From NCBI RefSeq assembly GCF_003865375.1, contig NZ_RQVS01000019.1:1-32774 (forward strand): 32,774 nucleotides of DNA. Direction: 5' to 3'. Positions 12,701-28,400 of this stretch are shown here, piece after piece. The position numbers and the translations under genes were made by a program. The stretch comes from Gulosibacter macacae. Lineage in GTDB: Bacteria; Actinomycetota; Actinomycetes; Actinomycetales; Microbacteriaceae. Below the pieces are notes generated by a model. It was not told the origin of the DNA. It was given only the letters and a program-made list of their open reading frames with translations, and made no database searches. Each line of letters opens with the position of its first letter. Within the stretch, counting starts at the first letter, position 1.

Positions 12701-15341
12701 TCCGACGAAGCGGTTGCGAGCCGAGCGCGCCACATCGGCGGGGTCGGCTGGCAGCACGGAGTGGTCGCGCACGAGGTTGGCGAGTTCGAGCCCGTCGACG
12801 GTGGCCGGGCCATCCCCGGTCGATCGGGCCAGCAAGCCCTGGTCGATCCACCGCCGCACGGTGTCGTCGCTGACACCAAGAAAGCGCGCTGCCTCAGAAA
12901 TCCTAATCTGCGACATTTTGCCCCCTTATGCCCTGTGGATGCGTCTACTGCATCCTAGAGCTTGTTCGCGTCGCGTGCGCGCCCGCGCTCGATCTCGGCA
13001 GCGAGACCGCCCGCGATGAGTTCAATTGCCGTCGCGTTGTAGCCACCCTCGGGCACGATGATGTGGGCGTGTTTCTTCGAGCGCTCGACGTAGCGCTCGT
13101 GCATCGGCTTCACCGTCTCGAGATACTGCTGCTCGATCGATTCGATGGTGCGGCCGCGCTCAATGACGTCACGCTTCACGCGACGCAGAATGCGCACATC
13201 GGCGTCGGTGTCGACGTAGATGCGCAGGTGGCAGCGATCGCGCAGGCGCTCATCGTGAAAGAGCAGCAGCCCCTCGAGAAAGAGAATCGGCGCCGGCTCA
13301 ACGAGGTTTGTCTGGGCGGCACGGTTGTGCACCGTGAAGTCGTAGACCGGCGTCTCCGTGGCCTGTCCAGCGAGAATCTCGTCAAGGTGCTCGACGAGCA
13401 GATCGTTATCGAATGCATCCGGATGGTCGTAGTTCAGTCGCGAGCGCTGATCGTACGTGAGCGTGTCGTTGCGGCGGTAGTAGTTGTCGTGCATGACAAG
13501 GCTCGACTCCCCCGCAAACCGACCCCGTAGCGCGCGAGTGAGTGCGCTCTTGCCGCTCCCGGTGCCACCGGCAATGCCCACTACGAACGTGTTCGTCATC
13601 GACCTGATCTCCGCATCCTGCCCATACGCCGCTGGGCCGCTCGGAGGCATTCCGAACGGCCCAGCCGCATCTAACTCAAACTGACTACGAGACCGAGGCG
13701 ATGCCAAGGACGCTCGCGGTGCTGTTCTGCACCTTGTCGGCAGCCTCAGTCGAGGCGTTCGTCTTCTCACCGAAGCTCGGGATGAGTTCCTTGAGCTTCG
13801 GCTCCCATCCCGCGATCTTGTCGGGGAAGCACTTGCTCAGCACATCGACCATGACCGGAACGGCCACCGAGGCGCCCGGCGAGGCGCCGAGGAGACCTGC
13901 AATGGTGCCGTCGGAGTGGGCGACGACCTCGGTGCCCATGACGAGCTCACCGTTCATGCCGCCCTTCATCACCTGGACGCGCTGGCCCGCGGTGATGAGG
14001 CGCCAGTCTTCGATCTTCGCTTCGGGGAAGAACTCGAGAATCTGCTCGAAGCGCTTCTTCTTGGATGCGAAGACCTCCTTGACGAGGTAGCTCACGAGGC
14101 TGAGGTTCTTACCACCCGCGGTGACGTAGGTGGGGATGTTGCCGGCACGCAGCGAGCGGAAGAAATCGAGTAGCGAACCGTTCTTGAGGTACTTCGTGTT
14201 GAAGCCTGCGTAGGGGCCGAACAGCAACGACTTCTTACCGTCGACGACGCGGGTGTCGAGATGCGGCACCGACATCGGCGGCGCGCCAACGGCAGCCTTG
14301 CCGTAGACCTTTGCCTGGTGTTGTGCGACAACCGCGGGGTTATCGGTGCGCATGAACACACCCGAAATCGGGAAGCCGCCGTAGCCCTTCACCTCGGGAA
14401 TACCAGCCTTCTGCAGGAGCGGCAGTGCGCCGCCACCGGCACCGACGAACACGAAGCGACCGTGGGTGACGTTCTTGCGACCCTTTTCTGCGCCCGAACG
14501 CATCCGGGTGCCGATTTGCCAGATGCCGTCGGGGCGCTGGCGCAGGTCGGTGACCTCCATGCCGAGGCGCACCGTGGCGCCGTGCTTGATCGAGTTCTCG
14601 ATGAGCTTGCGAGTGAGCGCGCCGAAGTCGACGTCGGTGCCGGCTTCGACATAGGTCGCCGCAATGGGCTCATCCTTGTCGCGACCGACGACGAGGGTCG
14701 GGGCCCATTCGAAGATCTTCGCGGGGTCGTCGCTGAACTGCATCGTGGCAAAGAGCGGCTCATCCTTGAGCAGTTCGTAACGGCGACGCAGGAAGTCGAC
14801 GTTGTCGGCGCCGCGCACGAAGGTCATGTGCGGCACCGGGTTGATGAACTCAGCCGGGTTCTTGAGATCGCCGTCTTCTACGAGGCGGGCCCAGAACTGG
14901 CGCGACACCTGGAACTGTTCGTTGATCGCAATGGCCTTCGAGACCTCGATCTTGCCGTTCTTCTCGGGCGTGTAGTTGAGCTCGCACAGGGCCGCGTGGC
15001 CCGTTCCGGCGTTGTTCCAAGGGTTCGAGGACTCCTGGGCCACGTCGTCGAGGCGCTCGATGATCTTGATCGACCACTCGGGCTCGAGCTCGCGGATAAG
15101 GGCAGCAAGGGTGGCCGACATAATGCCACCGCCGATGAGCACGGCATCGTAAATCTTCGGGTTCGTCACGCCCTCCAGTCTACGCGCGCGCAGGGCCGCT
15201 CGCCTCCGCGCGCATCCAGCCAGCGCGCGGCCCGCGTAACGACGCAAGTGAGAGCGAAAACGCCGAGTGGGAGCCCCTGGAGACTCCCACTCGGCGTTTT
15301 CGCTCGCAGTTGAGGCGCGGGCTACGCAGTGGCGCGGGCTA

Positions 15342-16448
<1,107 letters not shown>

Positions 16449-19400
16449 CTAGCGGCCGGTACCCGCGTAGACAACGGCTTCTGATTCGCCGTCGAGGCCG
16501 AAGGCGGCGTGAATCGCACGCGCGGCTTCCGCGACGACCTCGGCGCGGGTGACGATCGAGATGCGGATCTCACTCGTCGAAATCATGTCGATGTTGATGC
16601 CGGCATCGCGCAGTGCCTCAAAGAGCGTCGACGAGACGCCGATGTTCGAGCGCATCCCGGCACCAATGAGCGACACCTTGCCGATCTGGTCGTCGAGGCG
16701 CAGCTGCTCGTAACCAAGTTCATCCTTGGCATTTTCAATCGCACGAGCGACGGCGTCGGCCGAGGCCTTCGGCAGGGTGAACGAGATGTCAGTGACACCA
16801 TCGCTCTGGGTCTGAGCGTTCTGCACGATCATGTCGATGTTCGCGCCCTCGGCGGCAACAATGCCGAATAAAGCCGCTGCCGAGCCGGGCACATCAGGCA
16901 CGCCGACGACGGTGATCTTCGCCTGGCTCAGGTCGTGAGCGACGCCGGCAATGGTTGCTTCTTCCAAGGGGAACTCCTCTGCCCGGTCGGGGTGGTAGAC
17001 GATGGTGCCCGGGTTGTCCGAGAACGACGAACGAACAATGAGCGTGACGCCCTGGCGCCGGGCGTACTCAACGGCGCGGATATGCAGCACCTTGGCGCCC
17101 GAGCCCGCGAGTTCAAGCACCTCTTCGCTCGAGATCGCGTTGATCTTGTGCGCCTTCGGCACCACGCGCGGGTCGGCGCTGAAGATACCGTCGACGTCGG
17201 TGTAAATCTCGCACTTTTCGGCGCCGAGGGCGGCAGCCATGGCAACGGCGGTGGTGTCGGAGCCGCCGCGACCGAGAGTGGTGATGTCTTGGGTGTCGAC
17301 GTTGATGCCTTGGAATCCGGCAACGATGGCGATCGCACCGGCTTCGACGGCGGCACGGATGCGGTCAGGCGTAACTTCAACGATGCGCGCGTCGCCGTGG
17401 GTACCGTCGGTCTTCATGCCGGCCTGACTGCCGGTGTACGAGCGGGCTTCATGGCCGAGGGCCTTGATCGCCATGGCGAGCAGCGACATCGAGATGCGCT
17501 CACCACTCGTGACGAGCAGGTCAAATTCGCGCGGGTCGGGCTGCTGCGTGATCTCGTGCGCGAGGTCGACGAGTTCGTCGGTCGTGTCACCCATGGCAGA
17601 GACGGTCACGACGACATCGTGCCCGGCCAGCTTGGTGTCGACAATGCGCTTGGCGACGCGACGAATGCCCTCAGCGTCGGCGACCGACGATCCGCCGTAC
17701 TTCTGCACGATGAGACTCACGTGTGCTTACTCCCGGAATGACTGCGCGGCGCGCGGGCGCACGCCTCGTAAGAGTCTAGTCCTCTACGCACTGTCGGGAA
17801 TACGACGGGCATTCACCTGTTAGACCTTTCGGCACTCAAGTTTGAAAGGCAGGCCAATATGTCACGCATCGTCATTTTCGGTGGCACGGGATACACCGGT
17901 GGCAACATCGCTCGCGAGGCAGTGAGCCGCGGACACCAGGTGGTGGCCTATTCGCGCAATGCTCCCGCCGAACCGACCAGTGGCGTTGAGTACCGTGTGG
18001 GCAGCCTTGCTGACGCTGAGGTCGTGGCCTCGGCGGCCGAGGGCGCGGATGCAGTGGTCGTGGCCGTGCAGGCACACGACGTTGACGGCGCCCCGCTTGT
18101 GCAGCGTATTGGCGCAGTCGTGGATGCTGCGGTTGCCGCAGGTGCGCGCCTCGGCGTCGTTGGTGGCGCAGGTTCGCTGCACGTGTCGGAAGACGGCCCG
18201 CGCCTCGTTGACACCCCCGAGTTCATGGATGAGTGGAAGCCTGAGGCGCTCGCGCACGCGGATGTGCTCGAGTCATTGCGCGCCGACGCTGGCAAGGCGG
18301 ATTGGTTCTATGTGAGCCCGGCGGCACTCTACGGTTCATTCGCGCCTGGTGAGACGACTGGCGAGTACCGCACCGGTGGCGATGTGCTCGTGACTGCTGA
18401 GGATGGGACGAGCGAGATCTCGGGCACCGACTATGCGCTCGCCTTCGTGGATGAGCTCGAGCAGCGTAACCACGTGAACCAGCGCTTCACCGTCGCGCAC
18501 TAGCTGGCGCATCTCGTCGCAACGGACGGCCTGTTTGCGCATCCCCGCCAGGATGCACAAACAGGCCGTTTTCGTGGGCCAACTAGCGGACGCCGCACCT
18601 GGTCGGTCGAGTAGGCCGAACGCTCCCACTTGGTTGGTCGAGTAGGCCGAAGGCCGAATCGAGACCCCCGCACCAAATGTCGCAGGCCACACCTACCCTT
18701 GGTTGAGCGACAACACCCACCTTCATCCCGCTTCGATATTCAGCATTTATTCAGCCAAATAAGAACATCTGTTCGATTATTTCTGTAGACTGAAACCACA
18801 ACGCAACATCGCCGACTTGAGAGCGGGGTGACCACCGTGACGACAGCCACCGATCAGCAGGGCCGCTTTCTCAGCGATCGCATCCGCGATTACGACGACG
18901 CTTGGCAAGCTGGCGCGCCGCTCGGACTTTCGGGCGAGCTGGTCGGTGATGCCGCGCTACTCACCGACGCACAACTCGTCGACGTCCTGCACGCAGCCGG
19001 GGTGCTTCGCCGTCAGGTCGACGGCGTGATCGCTGCACTCGCTGGCGAAATTGCTTCCCGCGTCACGGTGCAAGAGTCGCACCCGATTGCGCGTGAGCGG
19101 GGCCACCGTTCCACCTGCGAACTCGTTGAGTACGAAATCGGAGTGCCCCGCGGCGAAGCGCGTCGATTCATCGAGGTCGGCGCTAACTGCGCCGGCGAAA
19201 CATGGCTCTCCGGTGAGCGCGCACCAGCAAACACTCCGCACGTCGCGGAGGCAATCGGCGAAGGTCGCATTGGACTCGCAGCGGCAGCCGAGATCGTTGA
19301 GTTCAATGATCGAGTCAGCCGAGTAGTGCCCATCGATGATGTTCAGGTCGCTGAAGCGGTCCTCGTTGACCTCGCCGCAGAGGTCACGCTTCGTGAGCTG

Positions 19401-22400
19401 AAGAAGGCGATCCAGCATTCCGAAGCACTCATCGACCCAGACGGACTCGAACCCAAGATCGAGCGCCAACGACAAGCCCGCGCGCTGAGATTCGGCACCG
19501 ACGCGCAGGGCATGGTCACGCTCTCGGGAAAGCTCGATCCCGAAACCGCGGCACCCATCCGAGCAGTGATCGATGCGCTCGTCACCCATCAATTGCGGTC
19601 AGCGAGGGGCAGCAATGTGACGCTCGCGACCTATCCACCGCATCGTGGTCGGCACCGCCAGGAGGACAAGGCCGCGGTCTCTCGGGCAGACGCAGTTGCC
19701 GGTCTGGCGGGAAACTGTGCATCAGCCCTGGGCGAATCGCCTGAAGGAATCGCTGACGAGATCGGTTCGCATGACCTCGAGCGACCGAGTTGGGCGTTCG
19801 GCCCTCCCGAGCATGCTCGGCACACCGAGCCCACCGTACGCATTGAACACGCGGAGCATCCGGATGCGCCGACGACGAGTTCATCGTGGGTGAGCGAGTC
19901 GCGATCTGCTCAGTCATCCCTCGTCGACGGTGTGGTGAGCGCGCCTTCCGCCGCGGGAGTGCGCTTTGTTCCCACCGAGTCACTGAATGAGGCCGGGTCG
20001 TCATCAGGCACGGCAGGTGTCGAGCACCGATCAATCCCACAGCTCCAGGCCGATGCGCTCGCGACACTGTGTCGTCACGCGCTGGGTTGTGATGCGGCAG
20101 AACTTGCCGGCACCTCCTCAACGACCGTCGTAGTGCGCATGCCCCTCGAGGCCGTCATCGACTCGACCTCGACAACGGACGGAACGGCCGTCGGGCCCTC
20201 ACATTGTGAGATCGATGGTCACGGCCCGATCGATGTGTCGACGGCGCGCAAGATGGCGGCATCGGCTGGCATCATCCCGCTCGTCCTGGGTGGCGATAGC
20301 GAAGTGCTCAATCTCGGGCGATCTCGCAGATTCTTTACGCCTGCGCAACGACTCGCACTTGTCGAACGCGATGGCGGCTGCGCCTTTTGCGGTTTGCCTC
20401 CGGGAATGGCCGAGGCGCACCACATCAAGTGGTGGACGCGGGATCACGGGCCCACCGACCTGAGCAATGGCATCCTGCTCTGCACCACCTGTCACCACCG
20501 AATCCACCACGACTGGGACGTGCACATCGTGCCCGACCCCGAGCGAGAAGGCAGTGGCAACGGCTCGGGTGGCACGGTGTGGTTCGTGCCGAACGGCATG
20601 GTCGATTCCCGTCAGACACCTCGTTTGGGTGGCCGGAAGCGGTTCGATCCCGCATTCCGCCAAGCGCATCCGCCGACACCGCTGCCGCCGACCCCCAAGA
20701 TTCCGCCGCGAGTCGTGCAGACACGTGCATCTGCAACGCCACCACCAAGTGAAGGCCCATGGGGTTCGGCGCACCACCCTGCCCGAGACGGCGTCGCGCC
20801 CGCAACTGTCCCGGCACCGGCACTGGCACCGGCAACGGCACCGGCACCGTTTGTGGCGTCGAGCGCCGCTGCGCACGAGCGCGCGCGAAGCACGACATCG
20901 CGGCACACGACATCGCGGCACACAACAATGCGCACTCTGGAGTGGACTAAGTCGCGGGAGCCAACTCGGTCCCCACGGCTCGTAAGCTCGATCCTCTCGC
21001 CGGACGAATTGGCCGAGGAACGCGCTCGCCAGGTGCTTGCCTCGCAGTTCTCAGTTATTCGCTCACGGTACCCACGTCTCCCCAGGGGACTCAGGCTGAT
21101 GCGACTCACTACCGCCAGAACTACTACACCGCTTCCCGTCCGCAGGTTACGTCGCGCGGCGAGATTCAGCGATCGGCAGTAGGCCTCCGCGCTTGCCTGG
21201 CCGCGCTTCTAGCCGGGCAACGCGAGCCGGGCCTCGCTGCCGGGTCGCGCTGCCGAGTTTGCTCCGGACGACTTCGCACGCACAGCCCCTGCGCGGCTGG
21301 TGAAACGCGCGGAGCTACTCGCCGCCGATGATGCGACGGCCAGCGAAAGCACGGCCGAGCGTGACCTCATCCGCATATTCGAGATCGCCGCCGACCGGTA
21401 GGCCCGACGCAAGTCGCGACACCCGCACGCCCATCGCCACGAGCAAGCGCGAGAGATAGCTCGCCGTCGCGTCACCCTCCAGGTTCGGGTCGGTGGCGAT
21501 GATCACCTCCACCACCTCGCCCGACTCAAGACGGGGCATAAGGCTTCGAATATTCAACTGATCCGGACCAATACCGTCGATCGGCGAGATCGCCCCGCCG
21601 AGCACGTGATAGCGGCCGTTGTACTCATGCGTCCGCTCAATCGCCGCGACGTCTTTCGGCTCTTCGACGACGCAAATGAGCGTGGTGTCACGATCCGGAT
21701 CAGCGCAGATGTGACAGGTGACTTCCTCGGCCACATTCCCGCAGTACTGGCAAAACCGCACCTTGTCGCGCACATCCAGCAGAATGCGTGCCAGCCGCGA
21801 CACATCAAAGTTCTGCGTCTGCACGATGTGAAACGCGATGCGTTGCGCCGACTTCGGACCAACACCCGGCAAGCGGCCGAGCTCATCAATGAGGTCCTGA
21901 ACGATGCCCTCGTACATTCGCGCTTACTCCTCCGGCGGTGCTTCGTAGTCGTCAGGTGGCGTGTCCTCCGGCGACGGCGCGAAGTACCCGCTCGGCACCG
22001 GAATATCCTCGATCAGCTCTTCGCCGACAAATCGCGCGCCAAGCTTCTCGCGCACAACCGCCTCACCGTAGCGCTCATTACCGCCATAGTTTGCCGGGTG
22101 ACGCTCGGGCTCCGGCAAATCTTCCGGCATGATGACCCGCAAACCAGCCGGCACCTCGGATGCATCAGCCTCCGATTCATCCGCGCCGCCCACCTTCGCG
22201 ACGGTCCACGTTGCGGACGCGGGCGGTGACACTTCGGCTGTTGCAGGGGCGACTGGCTCCGGCGCCGCGGCGGGATCCGCCCAGGCCGCGAGATCTGGCG
22301 ACCTACGCGGACCCGAACCAATGTCCGAAGTGGCTTGAATGCTGTCTGATGCGGCGTCCGAATCGACTTCTGAAACAAGCTCTCGCGTCGCAGCAACTCT

Positions 22401-25400
22401 GGCTGAGTCAGCCGGTTCAGCTTGAACCGCCACGTTAACGCTCTGCGCCGCCGGTGCATCCTGGCCCCTCGTCGGTGGCGCAACGGGATTCTGCACCCGC
22501 TGAGTCACGCTCGGATCACTCACATGCACTGTCGTCTCCGGCAAGTGCTCCGGCGCGGTCTCCTGCTCTTGTGCGACCAGGTGACGCGCCGCAATGACCT
22601 CCGGCGCACGGTCGTCACTTGCGTCAGCACCTACGCCAGTGCCAGCACCGGACGGACCGGCGCTAGCCCGATCGTCGACTGCCGCACTTGGGCTAGATTC
22701 ATCGATGTGTGTCGATTCCAGCCCAGGCGAATCGCTCATTTCACTCGGCGCTACGCCTTCGCGTTCCGTCGCGAGCTCATCCCAGCCCGAACCCGGCCCA
22801 TCATCAGCTGCCCCTGTGGGGACCTTGGCTACGGACCAGGTTGACGGGGGATGGTTGCCCTCCGCATCGGTGGGCGGTGCTGGCGGCGTCTGGGCCGGTC
22901 CCCCATCGTCGGTGCGCACGCGCGGCTGAATCTGCACATCAAAGCCGAACGCCTGCCGCAACGCATCCTTGAGGTACGCGCCCGGCGCCTTGCCCTGACC
23001 CGATGCACTGCGCAACTGCTGCGAGAGTCCGCGACTTGGCACAATTACACGAAGCACGCCATCCTGCCAACCGTTCGGTTCGAGTTGCTGCACGACCGAC
23101 CACGCGGCACGTCCGCCGAGTCGCTGCACCGATTCGAGGATTTCGGGCCACGCAGTCCGCACGCGCGCAAGATCGATATCGGCTGGCCCCCTCGCTGCGG
23201 CACCGGCCGGCTGAGTTGCGCGCAGGTCGCCCGCGCCGCCCGTCGCGGTCGAGCGATCGTGATCAATTTGCCCGTCGCGCGGCTGCGATGCGGTGCCGGC
23301 TCGGCTATCGGGTGCACCGCGCCCGCCGGCGTCGGCTGACTCTGCCGGTCGTTCGTTCGAAGACGAGTCAGCGTGAGGACGGGCGGTGTCGTTGCGCTGG
23401 TCTCGCTGACCGGGCCGAGCGTCAACTGGTTTCACCGGCTCGGCAGCCGCCCAAGCGGACGTCGCCTGGGTAGCAGCATCGACCACCGGCTGGGTCGGCG
23501 TCGGCGCTCCACCCGAAGATTCGCCTGCGCTTGCTCCCGAACGTTCGGGCGCTGGCCGTTCGGGGGCTGGCCGTTCGGGGGCTGGCCGTTCGGGGGCCTG
23601 GCGAGCCGGCACCTGCTGCCCGGGCGCACCCGCACCCTGGCTGGTCGCCGCAGGCACGCTAGTTCCCGGACTCGCTTGCGCACCAGCACCAGCACCAGCA
23701 CCAGCCACGCCAGCGTCCGCATCCGCGCCACCCGCAGCATCCGCGCCGCCAAACGACACCCGCAGCGCGACCAAAATGTGCGCCACCATCAGCTCAAGCT
23801 GCACCCGCGGCGCCGTCACGCCACTCATCTCAGTGAGCGTGCCATTCACCGTGTCGGCGATCATCGCCAACCCAGCCGGCGCAAACCGCGCCGAAGCCGC
23901 GAGCAAACGATCAAGCTCCTCAGTCGAGATGCCGCGCAAGACCGCCACAGCGCCAGCGCCGGTCGCCTTCGCGACGATCAGATCACGCACTCGCTCAAGC
24001 AGATCCTCAACGAAGCGACGCGGATCCTGACCCGATTGAATCACCGCATCAATCGATCGATACGCCTCAGCAGCGTCACCATCGGCAAACGCGGTGATCG
24101 TCGCATCCAGCAGCCCCTGCGAAGTAAACCCAAGCAGCTGCGACGCCATCTCATAATGCATCTGCACGCCATCGGTGCCAGCGATGAGCTGATCAAGCAG
24201 CGACAGCGTGTCACGCGCCGAGCCACCACCGGCGCGTACGACCAGCGGCAGCACACCGGGCTCGGCCGTCACACCCTCTTGCTCACAGATCTCACCGACG
24301 TACTGCAGCATCGTCGCCGGCGGAATCAGCCGGAACGGGAAGTGGTGCGTGCGCGAGCGAATCGTGCCGATGACCTTCTCAGGCTCGGTCGTCGCAAAGA
24401 TAAACAGCACATGCTCCGGCGGCTCTTCCACCACCTTGAGCAGCGCGTTGAAGCCGGCGCCGGTGACCATATGCGCCTCGTCAATGATGAAGATCTTGAA
24501 GCGATCACGCGCCGGCGCAGTCACCGCGCGCTCGCGCAGGTCACGAGCATCGTCGACGCCACCGTGGCTCGCCGCGTCAATCTCGACGACATCGAGCGAT
24601 CCGCCACCGTTTCGCCCGAGTTCGCGGCAGGATGCGCATTCGCCACACGGCGTCGGCGTCGGCCCCTGCGCACAGTTCAAGCAGCGGGCGAGGATGCGCG
24701 CCGACGAGGTCTTGCCGCATCCGCGCGGACCGGAGAACAGATACGCGTGATTGATGCGTCCGGTACGCAACGCCGTCATCAACGGCTCGGTCACCTGTTG
24801 CTGCCCGATCATCTCGGTGAAGGATTCCGGCCGGTATCGACGGTAGAGCGCAGCGACCATGCGCTCCATCCTAGAGTGCGCCACCGACGCGCTCAGTGGC
24901 GATCCACAGGCGCATCCGCTGGCAGCGTTTCTGGAATCACAATCGCGCCGCTCAGGCGATTGATTGCGCGCATCGCGTGATACACGATGAGCGCCGCCGC
25001 AGTGCCGAGCGCGATGCCTTCGAAGGTGAGTTCACCCGCGACCCACGAGAAGTTCGCGATGCCGACAATGAGCGCAATTGCGGCGGTGGTGAGGTTGATC
25101 GGGTTTGAGAAGTTCACGCGACCCTCGACCCAGATGCGAATGCCGAGCACACCGATCATGCCGTAGAGCACCGTGGCCGCGCCGCCAAGTACGCCCGGGG
25201 GCACGGTCGCAATCGCGGCGCCAAACTTCGGTGACATCGACAGCAGGATGGCGATGATGCCGGCCACGAGATACGCGGCAGTCGAGTAGACGCGCGTCGC
25301 CGCCATCACGCCAATGTTCTCGGCATAGGTCGTCGTGCCCGAGCCGCCGCCGGTACCCGCGAGCACCGTGGCCGCGCCATCGGCCATGAGTGTGCGGCCA

Positions 25401-28400
25401 ATCATCGGGTCAAGATCGCGGCCGGTCATGAGTGCCACCGACTTCACGTGACCGATGTTTTCGGCGACGAGCACGAGCACGACGGGGATGAACAGCCCGA
25501 GCGTCGCGACATGGAACGTCGGCGTCGTGAACTCAGGCAGACCGATCCAGGCCGCCTCGTTCACTGCCGTGAAGTCGACCTCGCCCTGCAGCACCGCGGC
25601 CACGTAGCCCGCGGCCACACCAATGAGAATCGACAGGCGCCCGATCATGCCGCGGAAGATCACAGTGACGAGCACGACGACGACAAGTGTGACCAGCGCC
25701 GTGATTGGCGCCTGCTCGAAGTTGCTCTTCGCCGCGGGCGCGAGATTCAGGCCGATGAGCGCGACAATCGCGCCGGTGACGATGGGCGGCATGAGCTTCG
25801 AGATCCAGCCGCTGCCAACGAGGTGGGCGATGAGGCCGATCGCGAAGAGCGTGGCACCAGCGACGACGATGCCGCCGAGTGCGGCCGCATGGCCGTGCGA
25901 TGCCGTTGCCGCCGCAATCGGGGCAATGAACGCGAACGAGGAACCGACATAGGAGGGCACGCGGCCCTTCGTCACAATGAGGAAGAGCAGCGTGCCGATG
26001 CCCGAGAACAGCAGCGTGGTTGCTGGCGGGAAGCCGGTGATGAGCGGCACGAGGAAGGTGGCGCCGAACATCGCCACGACGTGCTGCGCTCCAATGCCAA
26101 TAGTGCGCGGCCACGAAAGCCGCTCATCCGGGGCAACGACCGCGCCCGGTGCGAGGTGCCGACCATCGCCGTGCAATCGCCAGCCAAATCGTGGCGTCGT
26201 CGTTGTTTGCTCGCTCATCTGCGCACCGCCCTCATCCGTAGTCCGAGGGCAATGGTAGGCGCTTCGAGAACCTCAGCACGCCACAAGCCGAACCTCAGCG
26301 CGCGGCAGGCCGAGCCTCAGCGCGCCACTACCCGAGCCTCAGCGCGCGACGATCGCTACGCAGTGATCCCCGTCGCTTCGAGCGTCTGGCGCGCGATCTC
26401 GAGTTCTTCGTTCGTCGGCACGATGAGCACCTTCACCTTCGACGCATCCGTCGAAATCACGCGAATGCCCTCGCCACGCTCGCTATTGCGCGCCTCATCA
26501 ATCTCGATGCCGAGCCACTCCATGCCGCGTAGCGTCCGCGCACGCACCTCGGGCGAATTCTCGCCAACTCCCGCGGTCCACGCGATCACGTCAACGCCGC
26601 CGAGTGCCACGAGGTACGAGCCAAGGTAGTGACGCAGGCGGTGCACGTACACCTCAAGGCCGGTTTCGGCGACCTCATCCCCCGCCTCGATGCGCGCAAT
26701 CACATCGCGCAGATCGTTCGTGCCGGTGAGCCCGAGCAAGCCCGAGCGGCGGTTGAGCAGATCATCGAGCATCGCGATGTCGTAGCCCGCCTTGCGGTGC
26801 AGGTGGAAGAGCGCCGCCGGGTCGATATCGCCCGAGCGGGTGCCCATGACGAGTCCCTCAAGCGGTGTCATGCCCATCGAAGTCTCAACTGAGCGGCCCC
26901 CGTCAACGGCACAGGCCGAGGCGCCGTTGCCGACGTGCAGCACGATCGTCTTGAGCTCCTCGATCGGCCGCTCGAGATACTCCGCCGTCGCCTCGGCGAC
27001 GAACTTGTGGCTCGTGCCGTGGGCACCATAGCGGCGGATGCGGTACTCCTCAGCAACCGCGCGGTCGATCGCGTAGAGGCTCGATGCATCCGAGAGCGTC
27101 GAGTGGAACGCCGTGTCGAACACCGCCACATGCGGAATCGACCCAAACGCGTGCTTGGCACCCTGAATACCCGCGAGGTTCGGGCCATTGTGCAGCGGTG
27201 CGAGCGGGATGAGCTCTTCAATGTCTTGCTCGACCTTGTCGGTCACGACCGCAGGTCCAAAGAAGCGACGACCGCCCTGCACGACTCGGTGTCCCACCGC
27301 AACCGGCGGGAACTCGTCAAGGCTCGGCCCGTGCTCGGCGAAGTTGCGCAGCATCTCATCAAACGCAGCATCGTGGTTCGCAACCGCCGCCTCGCGTACG
27401 ACCTTCTCGTCACCGGCCTTGTGGGTGATGACGCCCTGGCCCTGCGCATCACCGATGCGTTCGATGAGCCCGGAGGCGAGCGTGCGCTCAGCGCTCATGT
27501 CGATGAGCTGGTACTTCAGCGACGACGAACCGGAATTGACGACGAGAACAACACTCATGACGGATGCTTTCGGTAGAGCTTGCGGAACTGATTGGACTCG
27601 ACAGGGTTAGCGCGCGGCCTGCTCGGCCTGGGCCTGGATCGCCGTGATGGCCACAGTATTCACGATGTCACTCACGAGCGCGCCACGCGAGAGGTCATTG
27701 ATGGGTTTGTTCAGACCCTGCAACACCGGCCCAATCGCCACCGCACCAGCCGAACGCTGCACCGCCTTGTAGGTGTTATTGCCGGTGTTGAGGTCGGGGA
27801 AGATGAACACCGTCGCACGGCCGGCCACCTCGCTCCCCGGCAGCTTCTTCGCGGCCACCGCCGCATCGGTCGCAGCGTCGTACTGCAGCGGGCCCTCGAC
27901 CGCGAGCTGCGGCGCCCGCTCGCGCACAAGCTCGGTCGCGGCACGCACCTTGTCGACATCGGCGCCCGAACCCGAATCACCGGTCGAGTAGCTCAGCATC
28001 GCCACCCGCGGGTCGATGTGGAACTGCTGCGCCGTCTCCGCCGACGAAATCGCAATATCGGCGAGCTGGTCGGAGTTCGGGTCGGGGTTCACCGCACAGT
28101 CGCCATAGACGAGCACGCGATCGGCAAGCGCCATGAGGAACACACTCGACACAATCGAGGTGCCCGGCTTCGTCTTCACAATCTCGAAGCTCGGCTTGAT
28201 GGTGTGCGCCGTCGTGTGCGCGGCACCCGAGACCATGCCGTCGGCGAGACCGAGGTGCACCATCATGGTGCCGAAGTACGACACATCCTGCATCTTCTCG
28301 AGCGCCTGCTCGACCGTGACGCCCTTGTGCGCGCGCAGCTTCGCGTACTCCTCGGCGAAGCGACCCAGCAACTCGGGGTCGGAGGTCGACAGCACCTGCG